Positions 44,954-53,109 of a stretch of DNA of 64,000 bases are shown piece by piece. Source of the stretch: Cupriavidus gilardii (GTDB lineage: Bacteria; Pseudomonadota; Gammaproteobacteria; Burkholderiales; Burkholderiaceae); assembly GCF_008801915.1 (NCBI RefSeq), contig NZ_VZOV01000007.1:1-64000 (forward strand), read 5' to 3'. The notes under the pieces are model-generated. The model was not told the DNA's origin. It did not search any database and worked only from the letters and a program-made list of their open reading frames with translations. Made by a program: the position numbers and the translations under genes. How positions within the stretch are numbered: position 1 is the first letter of the stretch; every line of letters begins with the position of its first letter.

Positions 44954-46926
44954 GCCGGCTCCTTCAGCGAGGGAGATTGCCAGGACGAGGAGGCGGACGC
45001 GCCGGACTGGCCAGACGCGCCGGCCGCCGGCTCGGCTTCGGCCGGCTCCGTCTCGCGCACGAAGCGCTTGCGCAGCGAGCCGACGATGCCGGCCGGGAAC
45101 AGGATCACCAGCAGCAGCATGGTGGCGCCCAGCAGTGCCCGCCAGTATTCGGTTTCGCGCGCGATGGTGTCGTGCAGCCAGGTGAACACCGACGCGCCGA
45201 CCAGCGGCCCGGCCAGGGTCTGCACGCCGCCGAGCAGCACCATCACCAGGCCGTCGACCGAGCGGCCGACGCTGATCGCCTCGGGCGAGATGCTGCCCTT
45301 CGAATAGGCGAACAGCACGCCCGCCATGCCGCAGAACAGGCCGGCGATGGCAAACGCCACCCACTGCACCCGCTTGACGTCGATGCCGATCGCCTCGGCG
45401 CGCAGCGCCGAATCGCGTCCGGCGCGCATCGCGTAGCCGAACGGTGCAAAGAGGATGCGACGCAGCGCCAGCACGCACAGGCAGCACAGGCCCATCGTCA
45501 GGTAATAGAACGCGGTCGGCGACGACAGCCAGCCGGCCGGCCACACGCCAAGCAGACCATTGCTGCCGCCGGTGAAGCCGTCCCACTGGTAGATCACCGA
45601 CCAGACGATCTGTGCGAAGGCCAGCGTCAGCATCGCCAGATAGGTGCCGGACAGCCGCACGCAGAACCAGCCGAACACGATCGCGCCGGCGCAGGCCAAG
45701 AGCGGCGCCAGCAGCAGCGTGCTCTCCATCGGCAGTTGCCATTTGGTCAGCAGCAGCGCGGCCGCGTAGGCGCCCAGGCCGAAGTAGGCGGCATGGCCGA
45801 ACGAGTGCAGGCCCCCCGGGCCCATGATGAAGTGCAGGCTGGCGGCGAACAGCACCGCAATCAGGATTTCGACCAGCAGCACCGTCAGGTACGGATAGGT
45901 TTGCGCGAGCAGCGGCACCAGCAGCAGCGCCACGACGGTCAGCGCCCCAGCGAGCTTGACCGCCTTGCCGGGCGCACGCAGCGGCGCCTCCAGCTCGGCG
46001 CCATTGCGCGACGGCGCCTGTGGCTTGCCGAGCAGACCCCAGGGGCGCACCACCAGGATCACCGCCATCACCAGGAACTCGACCACCAGCGTCATCCTGG
46101 TCAGCGCGATCTCGACGCCGCCGAACGACACCGTGCCGAGCGCGATGCACAGCGCCTTGATCTCGGCGATCAGCAGCGCCGCGAGAAAGGCGCCGGGGAT
46201 CGAGCCCATGCCGCCGACCACGACAACGACGAAGGCGCTGCCAATGGTCTCCAGATCGAGCGCAAGGTTGGCCGGCACGCGCGGGCCCTGCAGCGCACCG
46301 GCCAGCCCCGCCAGAAAGCAGCCGAGCGCGAACACGCCGGTGAACAGCCAGGCCTGGTTGGTGCCGAGCGCGCCGACCATTTCACGGTCCTGCGTCGCCG
46401 CGCGCAGCAGCGTGCCCCAGCGCGTGCGTGTCAGCAGCAGCCACAGCAGGCCGAGCACCAGCGGGCCGATCGCGATCAGCACCAGGTCGTATTGCGGGAA
46501 GCGCTGGCCCAGTATTTCCACCGCGCCGCTCAGGCCCGGCGCGCGGGGGCCGAACAGGTCCTCGGGTCCCCAGACGAACAGCGCCGCATCCTTGATCACC
46601 AGCACCAGCGCGAACGTCGCCAGCAGCTGGAACAGCTCGGGCGCCTGATAGATGCGCCGCAGGATCAGGCATTCGACCAGCGCGCCGATCGCGGCGACCA
46701 GCAGCGCGGACACCAGCACGCCGCCCCAGAAGCCCGCGGCGGTCTCGCCGATACGGCTGACCACCGTATAGGACAGATAGATGCCCAGCATGAAGAACGA
46801 GCCGTGCGCGAAATTGACGATGCGCGTGACGCCGAAGATCAGCGACAGCCCGGCGGCCACCAGGAACATCGTCGAGGCTTCGGCCAGGCCGTTCAGCAGC
46901 TGGGCCAGCAAGCTTGTCAGTGTCAT
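44950..46926 (-). CDS. Fused LivH-LivM permease (first Liv system)
   Basis: This 658-residue membrane protein combines the two permeases of a branched-chain amino acid type importer. The LivH half (residues 1-295) has GLSLIFGVTRIVNFAHGSFF and GGMGSIPGAFLAALL. After a polar linker (about 298-318), the LivM half has FIMGPGGLHSFGHAAYFGLG and KRVQWVAFAIAGLFCGMAGV with GGVQTLAGPLVGASV. Liv permeases are normally two genes, so the fusion is uncommon. Import specificity in this family ranges from branched-chain amino acids to amides, urea and aromatic acids. GGAG 8 bases upstream supports the start at 46926. Confidence 0.92.
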   Translation of the reverse strand: MTLTSLLAQLLNGLAEASTMFLVAAGLSLIFGVTRIVNFAHGSFFMLGIYLSYTVVSRIGETAAGFWGGVLVSALLVAAIGALVECLILRRIYQAPELFQLLATFALVLVIKDAALFVWGPEDLFGPRAPGLSGAVEILGQRFPQYDLVLIAIGPLVLGLLWLLLTRTRWGTLLRAATQDREMVGALGTNQAWLFTGVFALGCFLAGLAGALQGPRVPANLALDLETIGSAFVVVVVGGMGSIPGAFLAALLIAEIKALCIALGTVSFGGVEIALTRMTLVVEFLVMAVILVVRPWGLLGKPQAPSRNGAELEAPLRAPGKAVKLAGALTVVALLLVPLLAQTYPYLTVLLVEILIAVLFAASLHFIMGPGGLHSFGHAAYFGLGAYAAALLLTKWQLPMESTLLLAPLLACAGAIVFGWFCVRLSGTYLAMLTLAFAQIVWSVIYQWDGFTGGSNGLLGVWPAGWLSSPTAFYYLTMGLCCLCVLALRRILFAPFGYAMRAGRDSALRAEAIGIDVKRVQWVAFAIAGLFCGMAGVLFAYSKGSISPEAISVGRSVDGLVMVLLGGVQTLAGPLVGASVFTWLHDTIARETEYWRALLGATMLLLVILFPAGIVGSLRKRFVRETEPAEAEPAAGASGQSGASASSSWQSPSLKEPA

Positions 46927-46951
46927 GTGTCGACTCCAGCCGGGACGCGCC

Positions 46952-47021
46952 GGCCCTGTTGCATCGGCCTTATTGCATCGGCCTTATTGCATCAGCCTTG
47001 TTGCGCCGGCCTTATTGCGCC
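46952..47021. repeat. 14-bp tandem repeat, five copies, overlapping livK stop
   Basis: Units of the form GGCCTTATTGCATC (46952-47021) with small changes. The last unit contains the livK stop codon (47012-47014), and the array fills most of the gap before the permease gene. Confidence 0.88.
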
Positions 47022-48241
47022 GGCCGCATCGCCTTCACTTCGGCATCGCTGGGCTGCACCTTGGCACCGTCGACGTAGACGAAGGAGGTCATCACGCCCT
47101 TGCCGTCGCGCACGCCGGTGCGCCCGACATAGGCGCCCATCGTCGATTGATGGTCCTGCGGACGGTAGACGATCTGCCCCATCGGCGTGTCGACGCGCAG
47201 GCCGGAGAACGCGGCGGCGAGCTTGTCGCTGTCGGCGGAGCCGGCCTTCTGCAGCCCCGCCGCGATCGACTTGACCGCGGCGTAGCCGACCACCGAGCCG
47301 ACGCGCGGCGTGTCGTTGAATTTCTTGCGATAGGCCTCGACGAACTTCTTGTTTTCGGGCGTATCGATCGCGTACCACGGGTAGCCGGTCACGATCCAGT
47401 TCTTCGGCGCCTCGCCGCGCAGCGGATCCAGATATTCCGGTTCGCCGGTCAGCAGCGACACCACCTCCCGTCCTTCGAACAGCCCCCGCGTGTTGCCCTC
47501 GCGGACGAACTTGCCGAGGTCGGCGGCGAACAGCACGTTGAAGATCGCATCGGGCTTGGCATCCGCCAGCGCCTGCACCACCGAGCCGGCGTCGACCTTG
47601 CCCAACGGCGGCGCCTGTTCGGCGACGAACTCGACATCGGGCTGCGCCTGCTTCAGCAGCTTCTTGAAGGTGGCGACCGCCGATTGCCCGTATTCGTAGT
47701 TGGGATAGACGATGGCCCAGCGCTTCTTCTTCAGCCTGGCCGCCTCGGGCACCAGCATCGCGACCTGCATATAGGTCGACGGACGCAGCCGGTAGGTGTA
47801 CCGGTTGCCGTTCTGCCAGACGATCTTGTCGGTCAGCGGCTCGGCGGCCAGGAAAAATACGCGCCGCTGCCTGGCATAGTCGGTCAGCGCGAGACCGGTA
47901 TTGGACAGGAAGCCGCCGAACAGCAGCGCGACGCGCTCGCGCGCCACCAGTTCCTCGGCCACCCGCACCGAGTCTCCCGGATTGCCGTTATCGTCGCGCG
48001 ACACCACCTCCAGCTTCTTGCCGAGCACGCCGCCCGCCGCATTGACCTCCTCGATCGCCATCTCCCAGCCGCGCTTGTACGGCTCGAGAAATGCCGGCTG
48101 CGCCTTGTAGCTGTTGATTTCGCCGATCTTGATGGTGTTCTGCGCCAGCGCCGCGGCGCTGCCGAGCAGCGCCGACACGGTGACGGCCACGGCGGCGGCG
48201 GCGCGGCGCAATCGCCGTTGGGGGCGGATTCGGTTGTGCAT
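47012..48241 (-). CDS. livK: Periplasmic substrate-binding protein LivK-type (first Liv system)
   Basis: This 409-residue type I binding protein has a signal peptide (LRRAAAAVAVTVSALLGSAA, cleavage near ALA-Q). Mature domain features are TIKIGEINSYKAQPAFLEPY, AIEEVNAAGGVLGKKLEVV, VALLFGGFLSNTGLALTDYA and SVVGYAAVKSIAAGLQKAGS. AAGGAAG 5 bases before the ATG at 48241 fixes the start; an in-frame Met at 48304 is upstream. It delivers an unknown ligand to the fused permease; the divergence from classic LivJ suggests an amide or aromatic compound rather than leucine. Confidence 0.9.
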   Translation of the reverse strand: MHNRIRPQRRLRRAAAAVAVTVSALLGSAAALAQNTIKIGEINSYKAQPAFLEPYKRGWEMAIEEVNAAGGVLGKKLEVVSRDDNGNPGDSVRVAEELVARERVALLFGGFLSNTGLALTDYARQRRVFFLAAEPLTDKIVWQNGNRYTYRLRPSTYMQVAMLVPEAARLKKKRWAIVYPNYEYGQSAVATFKKLLKQAQPDVEFVAEQAPPLGKVDAGSVVQALADAKPDAIFNVLFAADLGKFVREGNTRGLFEGREVVSLLTGEPEYLDPLRGEAPKNWIVTGYPWYAIDTPENKKFVEAYRKKFNDTPRVGSVVGYAAVKSIAAGLQKAGSADSDKLAAAFSGLRVDTPMGQIVYRPQDHQSTMGAYVGRTGVRDGKGVMTSFVYVDGAKVQPSDAEVKAMRPAQ

Positions 48242-48681
48242 CGTTCTTCCTTTGCTGAAGCAAGTCGCCAGATGGCGGGAATGGACAATGAAACGGCAAG
48301 GCACGCCGGCGCGCGGCCGGCACAGTGCTGGTGCGCATCCCTCGCCGGAGGCGGTGCTCCTCGCACTGTTTTCATTCAGGATTCACTACATAAACTGCGA
48401 CGGCCGGGTTGACGCAAGGAACGGGCCAGCGGCTTCCCATGCCGCATCGTACAAGCATGCCACGGCAATCGGCTTCGCGCTCGCCGGCCGGCATTGCGCT
48501 GGCGGACGGACTCGCGCGGCCCCCCATTGATGTAGCGTTTACCGAATGGACGTTCAGTATGTACTACATCAAGGCGAGTGGAAATCAGGGTGTTCACGGG
48601 AATGGCGCCGGCCTGAAGCGGGGCCTGGCCCGCCGGAAAACAGCGCGGTGAATCAAGCCGTCAGCGAAAAGCCTGCCGGCA
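48242..48681. other. Intergenic region upstream of first Liv operon
   Basis: This 440-base spacer upstream of livK contains no credible gene. It holds the nested inverted repeats at 48529-48570 (separate entry) and short AT-richer patches that may include the liv promoter. Confidence 0.4.
48529..48570. promoter_or_regulatory. Nested inverted repeats, TetR-type operator candidate
   Basis: An inner pseudo-palindrome ACCGAATGGACGTTCAGT (48541-48558; general form ACYGAAYGNNCRTTCRGT) sits inside an outer perfect repeat GATGTAG (48529-48535) and CTACATC (48564-48570). The inner motif looks like a TetR-family site. It lies about 290 bases upstream of livK. Confidence 0.5.
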
Positions 48682-49197
48682 TCAGCCCTTTGTCCGCAGC
48701 AGATCGACATAGGCCGTCGGCACCAGCTGGCCGGCATCGACGCCCAGCTTGCCGAGCAGCGCATGGGCCTCGGCCACGCCCTGCTCGGCCGCTTCGCCGT
48801 CGCGCAGCACCACCTCCAGTTCGAGGAAGTCGCCCAGTCCCTCGACCCGATCCAGATGCACGCGGGTGCGGCCGATCAGGTACAGGATGCGGGCCTTGCG
48901 CACGCGTCCGGCCTCGCCGTAGGCGGCAGCCAGCGCGGCACGCAGCCGGTCCGGCTCGGCGGTCGGCACGATCTGGTAGTGGCTTGGCTTGGGACCGCTG
49001 TCGTCGGCGCGGCGATAGAAGATCAGCTCGCCCTGTCCCGACGGAAACGCGCGCAGCTTCAGGCGGCCATTGCCGCAATGGAAAAAGGTGTCGTCCTGCT
49101 GCAGCAGTTCGGGACCGTGATCGGCCAGTTCGGCCGCGAGAGGCGCCAGGGCGTCGCGGTCGTCGACGCGGGCCTTGATTTCGATATTGGTCGGCAT
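48682..49197 (-). CDS. CYTH-domain protein (class IV adenylate cyclase/thiamine-triphosphatase fold)
   Basis: This 171-residue protein starts with PTNIEIKARVDD, the CYTH tunnel-fold signature, then has FFHCGNGRLKLRAFPSGQGE, ELIFYRRAD, RILYLIGRTRVHLDRVEGLG and FLELEVVLRDGE. CYTH enzymes act on organic or inorganic triphosphates. The standard ExExK start is NxExK here, a variation seen in many bacterial members. The true start is at 49197. It follows the isomerase gene by 62 bases on the same strand; no pathway link is evident. Confidence 0.85.
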   Translation of the reverse strand: MPTNIEIKARVDDRDALAPLAAELADHGPELLQQDDTFFHCGNGRLKLRAFPSGQGELIFYRRADDSGPKPSHYQIVPTAEPDRLRAALAAAYGEAGRVRKARILYLIGRTRVHLDRVEGLGDFLELEVVLRDGEAAEQGVAEAHALLGKLGVDAGQLVPTAYVDLLRTKG

Positions 49198-49259
49198 GGG
49201 CCGACGATGGTAGCACGCGTGCCCGCTCGCCCCGGGCGCATGCCGCCAGGCCCGGATCC

Positions 49260-49895
49260 TTATGCCGCCTGCTGCTCGATGGCGAACGCCAGCGCGTCTT
49301 CCAGCCTGTCGTTGCCCCAGAACATCTGCGCGCCGACGAAGAAGGTCGGCGCACCGAAGACGCCGCGGTGCAGGGCCCGTTCGGTCTGCGCGCGCAGCGC
49401 CTCCTTGTTCTGCCGCAGCACGGCGGCCGCCAGCAGGGCGTCGGCCGGCAGACCCAGTTCGGCCAGCGCCTCGCCGACCGCCTCGGGGTTGTCGATATCG
49501 CGGTCCTCCGCGAAATTCATCCGCATGATGCGGCGGCAATAGGCGCCGATCCACGGTTCCTGTGCGCCGAGCAGCGCCACGCGCATCGGCAGCAGCGCGC
49601 GGCGCGGGAACTGGCTCGGCTGCCGCCATGGCAGGCCGTATTTGGCGCACTGGCGGGCGGTGTCGATCATCGCGTAGGCACCCTTGGCGCGCTGCACCAC
49701 GAAGGGCGAGCCCTGCCAGCCCAGGGCGGCGAACACCGGGCCGAGCAGAAACGGCTTCCACGCCAGCGTGACGCCGTGCCGGGCCGCCAGCGGCTCGATC
49801 CGCATCGCGCTCAGATAGCTGTAGTTGCTGCCGAATTCGAACCAGAACTCGAGCGTGGGCCGGGGCGTTGGCGCAGGCATGGGCGCGGCTGGCAT
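49260..49895 (-). CDS. DsbA-family 2-hydroxychromene-2-carboxylate isomerase-like protein
   Basis: This 211-residue protein of the GST-kappa/HCCA isomerase group has an N-terminal thioredoxin-like strand with the serine-centred active-site loop EFWFEFGSNYSYLSAMRI, an inserted helical domain and the C-terminal GVFGAPTFFVGAQMFWGNDR. AGGAGA 5 bases before the ATG at 49895 fixes the start. Family members isomerise hydroxychromene carboxylates with glutathione in naphthalene degradation. No other aromatic-pathway gene adjoins, so the substrate is uncertain. Confidence 0.85.
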   Translation of the reverse strand: MPAAPMPAPTPRPTLEFWFEFGSNYSYLSAMRIEPLAARHGVTLAWKPFLLGPVFAALGWQGSPFVVQRAKGAYAMIDTARQCAKYGLPWRQPSQFPRRALLPMRVALLGAQEPWIGAYCRRIMRMNFAEDRDIDNPEAVGEALAELGLPADALLAAAVLRQNKEALRAQTERALHRGVFGAPTFFVGAQMFWGNDRLEDALAFAIEQQAA

Positions 49896-50152
49896 CCTGT
49901 CTCCTGGTTGGCGGCGACGACGCCACGATGATCGCCCTGACACCCCGCGCCGCTCAAGCGCGGCCTCGGCATGGGGCGCATGCCCGGGCGGCATGCCGCG
50001 GCGCACAAGCCAGACCGCGGCTGTGACACACACGCCGCCCGGGGTGTCGTCCCTTTCCTACAGGCAATTCAGCCCGGGGCCGAATCGACGGCGTGGCGGC
50101 GGGGCCTAAGCTGGACGCATCAGGCGGCAACCACGCCGCTCAGGAGATCATC

Positions 50153-50338
50153 ATGTGGAAGCTGATAGCAACGCTCGTTGCGGCGGGCGCGATGACCATC
50201 TCGATGCAGGGCTGTACGCTCGGCGGCGCGGTCGCCGGCGGTGCGATCGGTCACGAAGTCTCCGATGGCAGCCCGTGGGGCACGATCGGCGGAGCGGCGG
50301 TCGGCGGCTATATCGGCCACGAGCTGGGCAAGGACTGA
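50153..50338 (+). CDS. Small glycine-zipper lipoprotein
   Basis: This 61-residue protein has a signal peptide (MWKLIATLVAAGAMTISMQG) ending at a lipobox-like cysteine (Cys21), followed by a glycine-zipper helix pair (GGAVAGGAIGHE and GTIGGAAVGGYIGHELGKD). CAGGAG 7 bases before the ATG at 50153 supports expression. Glycine-zipper lipoproteins sit in the outer membrane and may aid envelope integrity. Alone on the plus strand between two minus-strand genes. Confidence 0.8.
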   Translation: MWKLIATLVAAGAMTISMQGCTLGGAVAGGAIGHEVSDGSPWGTIGGAAVGGYIGHELGKD

Positions 50339-50345
50339 CGGGGCT

Positions 50346-50425
50346 CGCTGCGTCGTCGCCGCGCATGCGGGAAGCCAGCGCCTCCGACAGCCGCCGGGTC
50401 CCGCCTTCGCGGCGACGACGCAGCG
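50346..50425. repeat. Perfect 18-bp inverted repeat between convergent genes
   Basis: CGCTGCGTCGTCGCCGCG (50346-50363) and its exact complement (50408-50425) enclose 44 bases, in the 96-base gap between the lipoprotein and BLUF gene ends. It could form a large hairpin acting as a bidirectional transcription barrier, although no T-tract follows. Confidence 0.7.
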
Positions 50426-50434
50426 CTCAACACC

Positions 50435-50878
50435 TCAATAGCGGGTCCGTTCCGCACTGCGCGCCACCACGGCATTGCCGGCGATCAGCTCGCCGAGCAG
50501 TGCCAGCGAGGCGCGGCCGCTGGTGCGATACGGATCGAACTCCGCCCGCGGGAAGTACTTCAGCAGCGTGGCGGTATTGATGCGGCAGGTGTCGACCAGC
50601 CCCATCGCCCAGCCGGCAAATTGCCGCTCCCCGATTTCCTCGTAGTGCAGCAGCACGACGTCCTCGTGCCGCGGGTCCTTTGCGATCCGGTGATAGAGGG
50701 CCGATACCTCGGCGCGGGCGCCTTCCAGCGCCTGCACGAAGACGCCGTTGCCATAGCACAGCACGCCGGTGATGCCTTGCGGCGGATTGCGCTCGATGCT
50801 GGTGGCCACGATGGTGTCGACCAGCCCCTCGTCGGCGGGCTGGCGGGCGCGGCTCGCGTAAAGCAGACGAACTAGCAT
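50435..50878 (-). CDS. BLUF-domain blue-light photoreceptor
   Basis: This 147-residue protein has a BLUF domain at residues 1-95. The flavin-network residues are all present: Tyr7 (LLYASR), Asn31 and NPPQGITGVLCYGNGVFVQ with the essential Gln49, LEG, and Trp90/Met92 in FAGWAMGLVD. BLUF domains bind FAD and shift hydrogen bonds on blue light, usually acting on a partner protein. No output domain is fused. AAGGAGG 6 bases before the ATG at 50878 is a strong ribosome site. It starts 11 bases after folE, so the two are co-transcribed. Confidence 0.93.
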   Translation of the reverse strand: MLVRLLYASRARQPADEGLVDTIVATSIERNPPQGITGVLCYGNGVFVQALEGARAEVSALYHRIAKDPRHEDVVLLHYEEIGERQFAGWAMGLVDTCRINTATLLKYFPRAEFDPYRTSGRASLALLGELIAGNAVVARSAERTRY

Positions 50879-50889
50879 GGTGGCCTCCT

Positions 50890-51678
50890 TCAGCCGCGGT
50901 TCAGATTGAGCAGGGTCAGGAATTCGCGGCGCAGGCTGTCGTTCTTCAGGAAGGAGCCGCGCATCACACTGTTGGTCATCTTGGCGTCGGTATCGCGCAC
51001 GCCGCGCCAGTGCATGCAGAAGTGCTCGGCCTCCATCACGATGGCCAGGCCGTCCGGATTCATCTTCTGCTGCAGCAGGTCCGCCATCTGGCTGACCGCC
51101 TCTTCCTGGATCTGCGGACGGCACATGATCCATTCGGCCAGCCGCGCATACTTGGACAGGCCGATCAGGTTCGAATGCTGGTTGGGCATGACGCCGACCC
51201 ACAGCTTGCCGATGATCGGGCACAGATGGTGCGAACACGCGCTGCGCACGCGGATCGGGCCGACGATCATCAGTTCGCTGAGCTGCTCGACATTCGGAAA
51301 TTCCGTCACGCTCGGCGCATGCACATAGCGGCCGGCGAAGATTTCCTTCAGGTACATCTTGGCGACGCGGCGCGCGGTCTCCTGTGTGTTGTGATCGTTG
51401 TCGATATCGATGACCAGGCTGCGCAGCACGTCGGCCAGCCGGTGTTCGACCTCCTTCGACAACTGGTCGAGTTCGCCGGGCTCGATGAAGCGCGAGATAT
51501 TGTCGTTGGCGTGAAAGCGCTGGCGCGCGGCGAGCAGCCGGGCGCGGATGCGCTCCGACACCGGCTGTTCGACGACGTGGCCGCGCACGTCGGCCGCGCT
51601 GGGCGTCGAGACGTCGGCCCCTTGCCGTTTCGGAGCGGAATCGCTGTTGGTCATGCCGTTTCCCGAGTTGAAGGACAT
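50890..51678 (-). CDS. folE: GTP cyclohydrolase I
   Basis: This 262-residue FolE converts GTP to 7,8-dihydroneopterin triphosphate for folate and pterin synthesis. It has the zinc/substrate motif RSACSHHLCPIIGKLWVG, then SKYARLAEWIM, QIQEEAVSQMADLL and AIVMEAEHFCMHWRGV followed by TNSVMRGSF. The N-terminal 50 residues are a variable polar extension, and the start could be 51678 or 51654. Sitting 11 bases before a BLUF photoreceptor gene, it may be a light-linked second folE copy, which is inference. Confidence 0.93.
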   Translation of the reverse strand: MSFNSGNGMTNSDSAPKRQGADVSTPSAADVRGHVVEQPVSERIRARLLAARQRFHANDNISRFIEPGELDQLSKEVEHRLADVLRSLVIDIDNDHNTQETARRVAKMYLKEIFAGRYVHAPSVTEFPNVEQLSELMIVGPIRVRSACSHHLCPIIGKLWVGVMPNQHSNLIGLSKYARLAEWIMCRPQIQEEAVSQMADLLQQKMNPDGLAIVMEAEHFCMHWRGVRDTDAKMTNSVMRGSFLKNDSLRREFLTLLNLNRG

Positions 51679-51774
51679 TGGCCCGACTATAGGGGGACGG
51701 CACAGCGTCGGCAAGCGCAGGGAAGACCGGGCCATGCCCGGCAAAGTCAGCGCCCGTGCAAGGACGCGGCAGCG

Positions 51775-53103
51775 TCAGGCCTCGCCAGCCGCTGCCGCGA
51801 TGTCCCGCGCGGCCTGCGCGAACAGGCTCGCGGGCGGCACGAACAGTCCGCGGCCGAGCAGGCCCAGTTCGCCGGCGGCATCGATCATGGCGATCGCGGT
51901 CAGCGGCTCGCGACCCGTGACGATGCTTGCGGCATCGAGGCCCACGGCCAGCCCTTGCGGCGCCAGGCCGGGATGGCGGCCCGCCAGCAGGGATCCGGGC
52001 CGCGTGCGCCAGTCGGCGGGCAGCCACGGCGCCAGCGCCGCGGCGATCTCCGGCGCTCCGGTCAACGCCTGCCCGCCACAGCCCAATGCATCGATGACGC
52101 CGCTGTCGCCGATCACCGGCAAGGCGGTGGCGCTGGCCGCCGATGCGTTCAGCGGCGGACCGACCGGCGCGGCGGCAGGCGCGGTATGCCAGCGATGCGG
52201 CTGCCCGGCCAGCCGAATACCCACCCGTTCGCCATTGCCGGCCAGCGCCACGACGAGGCTCGAGGCCGCGTCGCGGCCGCCATCGGCGGCGCGATCCAGC
52301 ATCAGGTGGCAAGCGGCCATCCACAACGTCAGGAAGAACAGCGGCGTCTGGCGCAGCATCCGCGCCACGGCCCGCGCGTCCCCATCGTCCCCCTCGTCCC
52401 CTCCGTCCGCTTCCTCCGTGGCGTCGGCCGCCCCGTCGCCGACGCCGCCCAGCGCCGGGATCAGCCGCTCGCACAAGGCCGTGTTGGCCGCCGTCGTGCG
52501 CGCATGCAGGTCGTCGCCCGCGGCCAGGCCCGTCGTGGCCAGCGGCAGCAGCGCCAGCGGCCCCGCGGCCAGCACGGCGTTCAGCCGGCGCGCCAGCGCG
52601 CCATCGCGCCACGCCAGTCTGGGCAGGATCGCCGGATCCCGGCTGCCGAAGCGCAATTGCGGCCCGGCGCCGCTGCCGAGCAGCGACCACGCCCGTGCAG
52701 GCACGGCGTGCGAGCCGGCAGCGGCCAGGTCCACGACCTCTACCAGCGCCGACGAAGGCGAAATCAGCGCGGCCAGCGGCGTGACCGCGCCAAAGTCCTG
52801 CGCCGGCCGCAAGGCAATGCGTCCGCAGGCGATCGCGTGCTCGGCCGCCATCGCGTCGCTTGCCCAGCCCTCGTACAGGCAGCACAGCACCGCCGAAGCC
52901 AGCAGCGGCTTCGGCGGCCGGCACGGGTCGGTCAGTGGCGGGCCGGCGTGCAGCAGCGTGTGGGGGGCCAGGCCCAGCGCCTCGCGCGCCGGCCTTACCG
53001 CCGTCCACGCGGGCTGCACCGAGGCGAGCCGCGCCAGCACGCGCGCATTGGCGGCGCGGCGGGCGGCTTCATTGGCGTCGATCGCGTCCATTGCCGTGCT
53101 CAT
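51775..53103 (-). CDS. DUF1116 family protein (AllG/YlbE-like)
   Basis: This 442-residue protein shows the conserved DUF1116 segments in order: NARVLARLASVQPAWTAVRP (19-38), LLHAGPPL (50-57), LYEGWASD (76-83), SPSSALVEVV, GAGPQLRFG, GDDLHARTTAAN, FFLTLWMAACHLMLD, VVALAGNGERVGIRLAG, WHTAPAAAPV and GDSGVIDALGCGG. The family includes E. coli AllG (YlbE), part of the oxamate carbamoyltransferase of allantoin use. The FdrA/AllF and AllH partners and carbamate kinase are absent here. An acidic linker (EEADGGDEGDDGD) is inserted. It lies 6 bases after livF of the second Liv system, which suggests a role with a nitrogenous substrate. Confidence 0.8.
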   Translation of the reverse strand: MSTAMDAIDANEAARRAANARVLARLASVQPAWTAVRPAREALGLAPHTLLHAGPPLTDPCRPPKPLLASAVLCCLYEGWASDAMAAEHAIACGRIALRPAQDFGAVTPLAALISPSSALVEVVDLAAAGSHAVPARAWSLLGSGAGPQLRFGSRDPAILPRLAWRDGALARRLNAVLAAGPLALLPLATTGLAAGDDLHARTTAANTALCERLIPALGGVGDGAADATEEADGGDEGDDGDARAVARMLRQTPLFFLTLWMAACHLMLDRAADGGRDAASSLVVALAGNGERVGIRLAGQPHRWHTAPAAAPVGPPLNASAASATALPVIGDSGVIDALGCGGQALTGAPEIAAALAPWLPADWRTRPGSLLAGRHPGLAPQGLAVGLDAASIVTGREPLTAIAMIDAAGELGLLGRGLFVPPASLFAQAARDIAAAAGEA

Positions 53104-53109
53104 GCCGCC

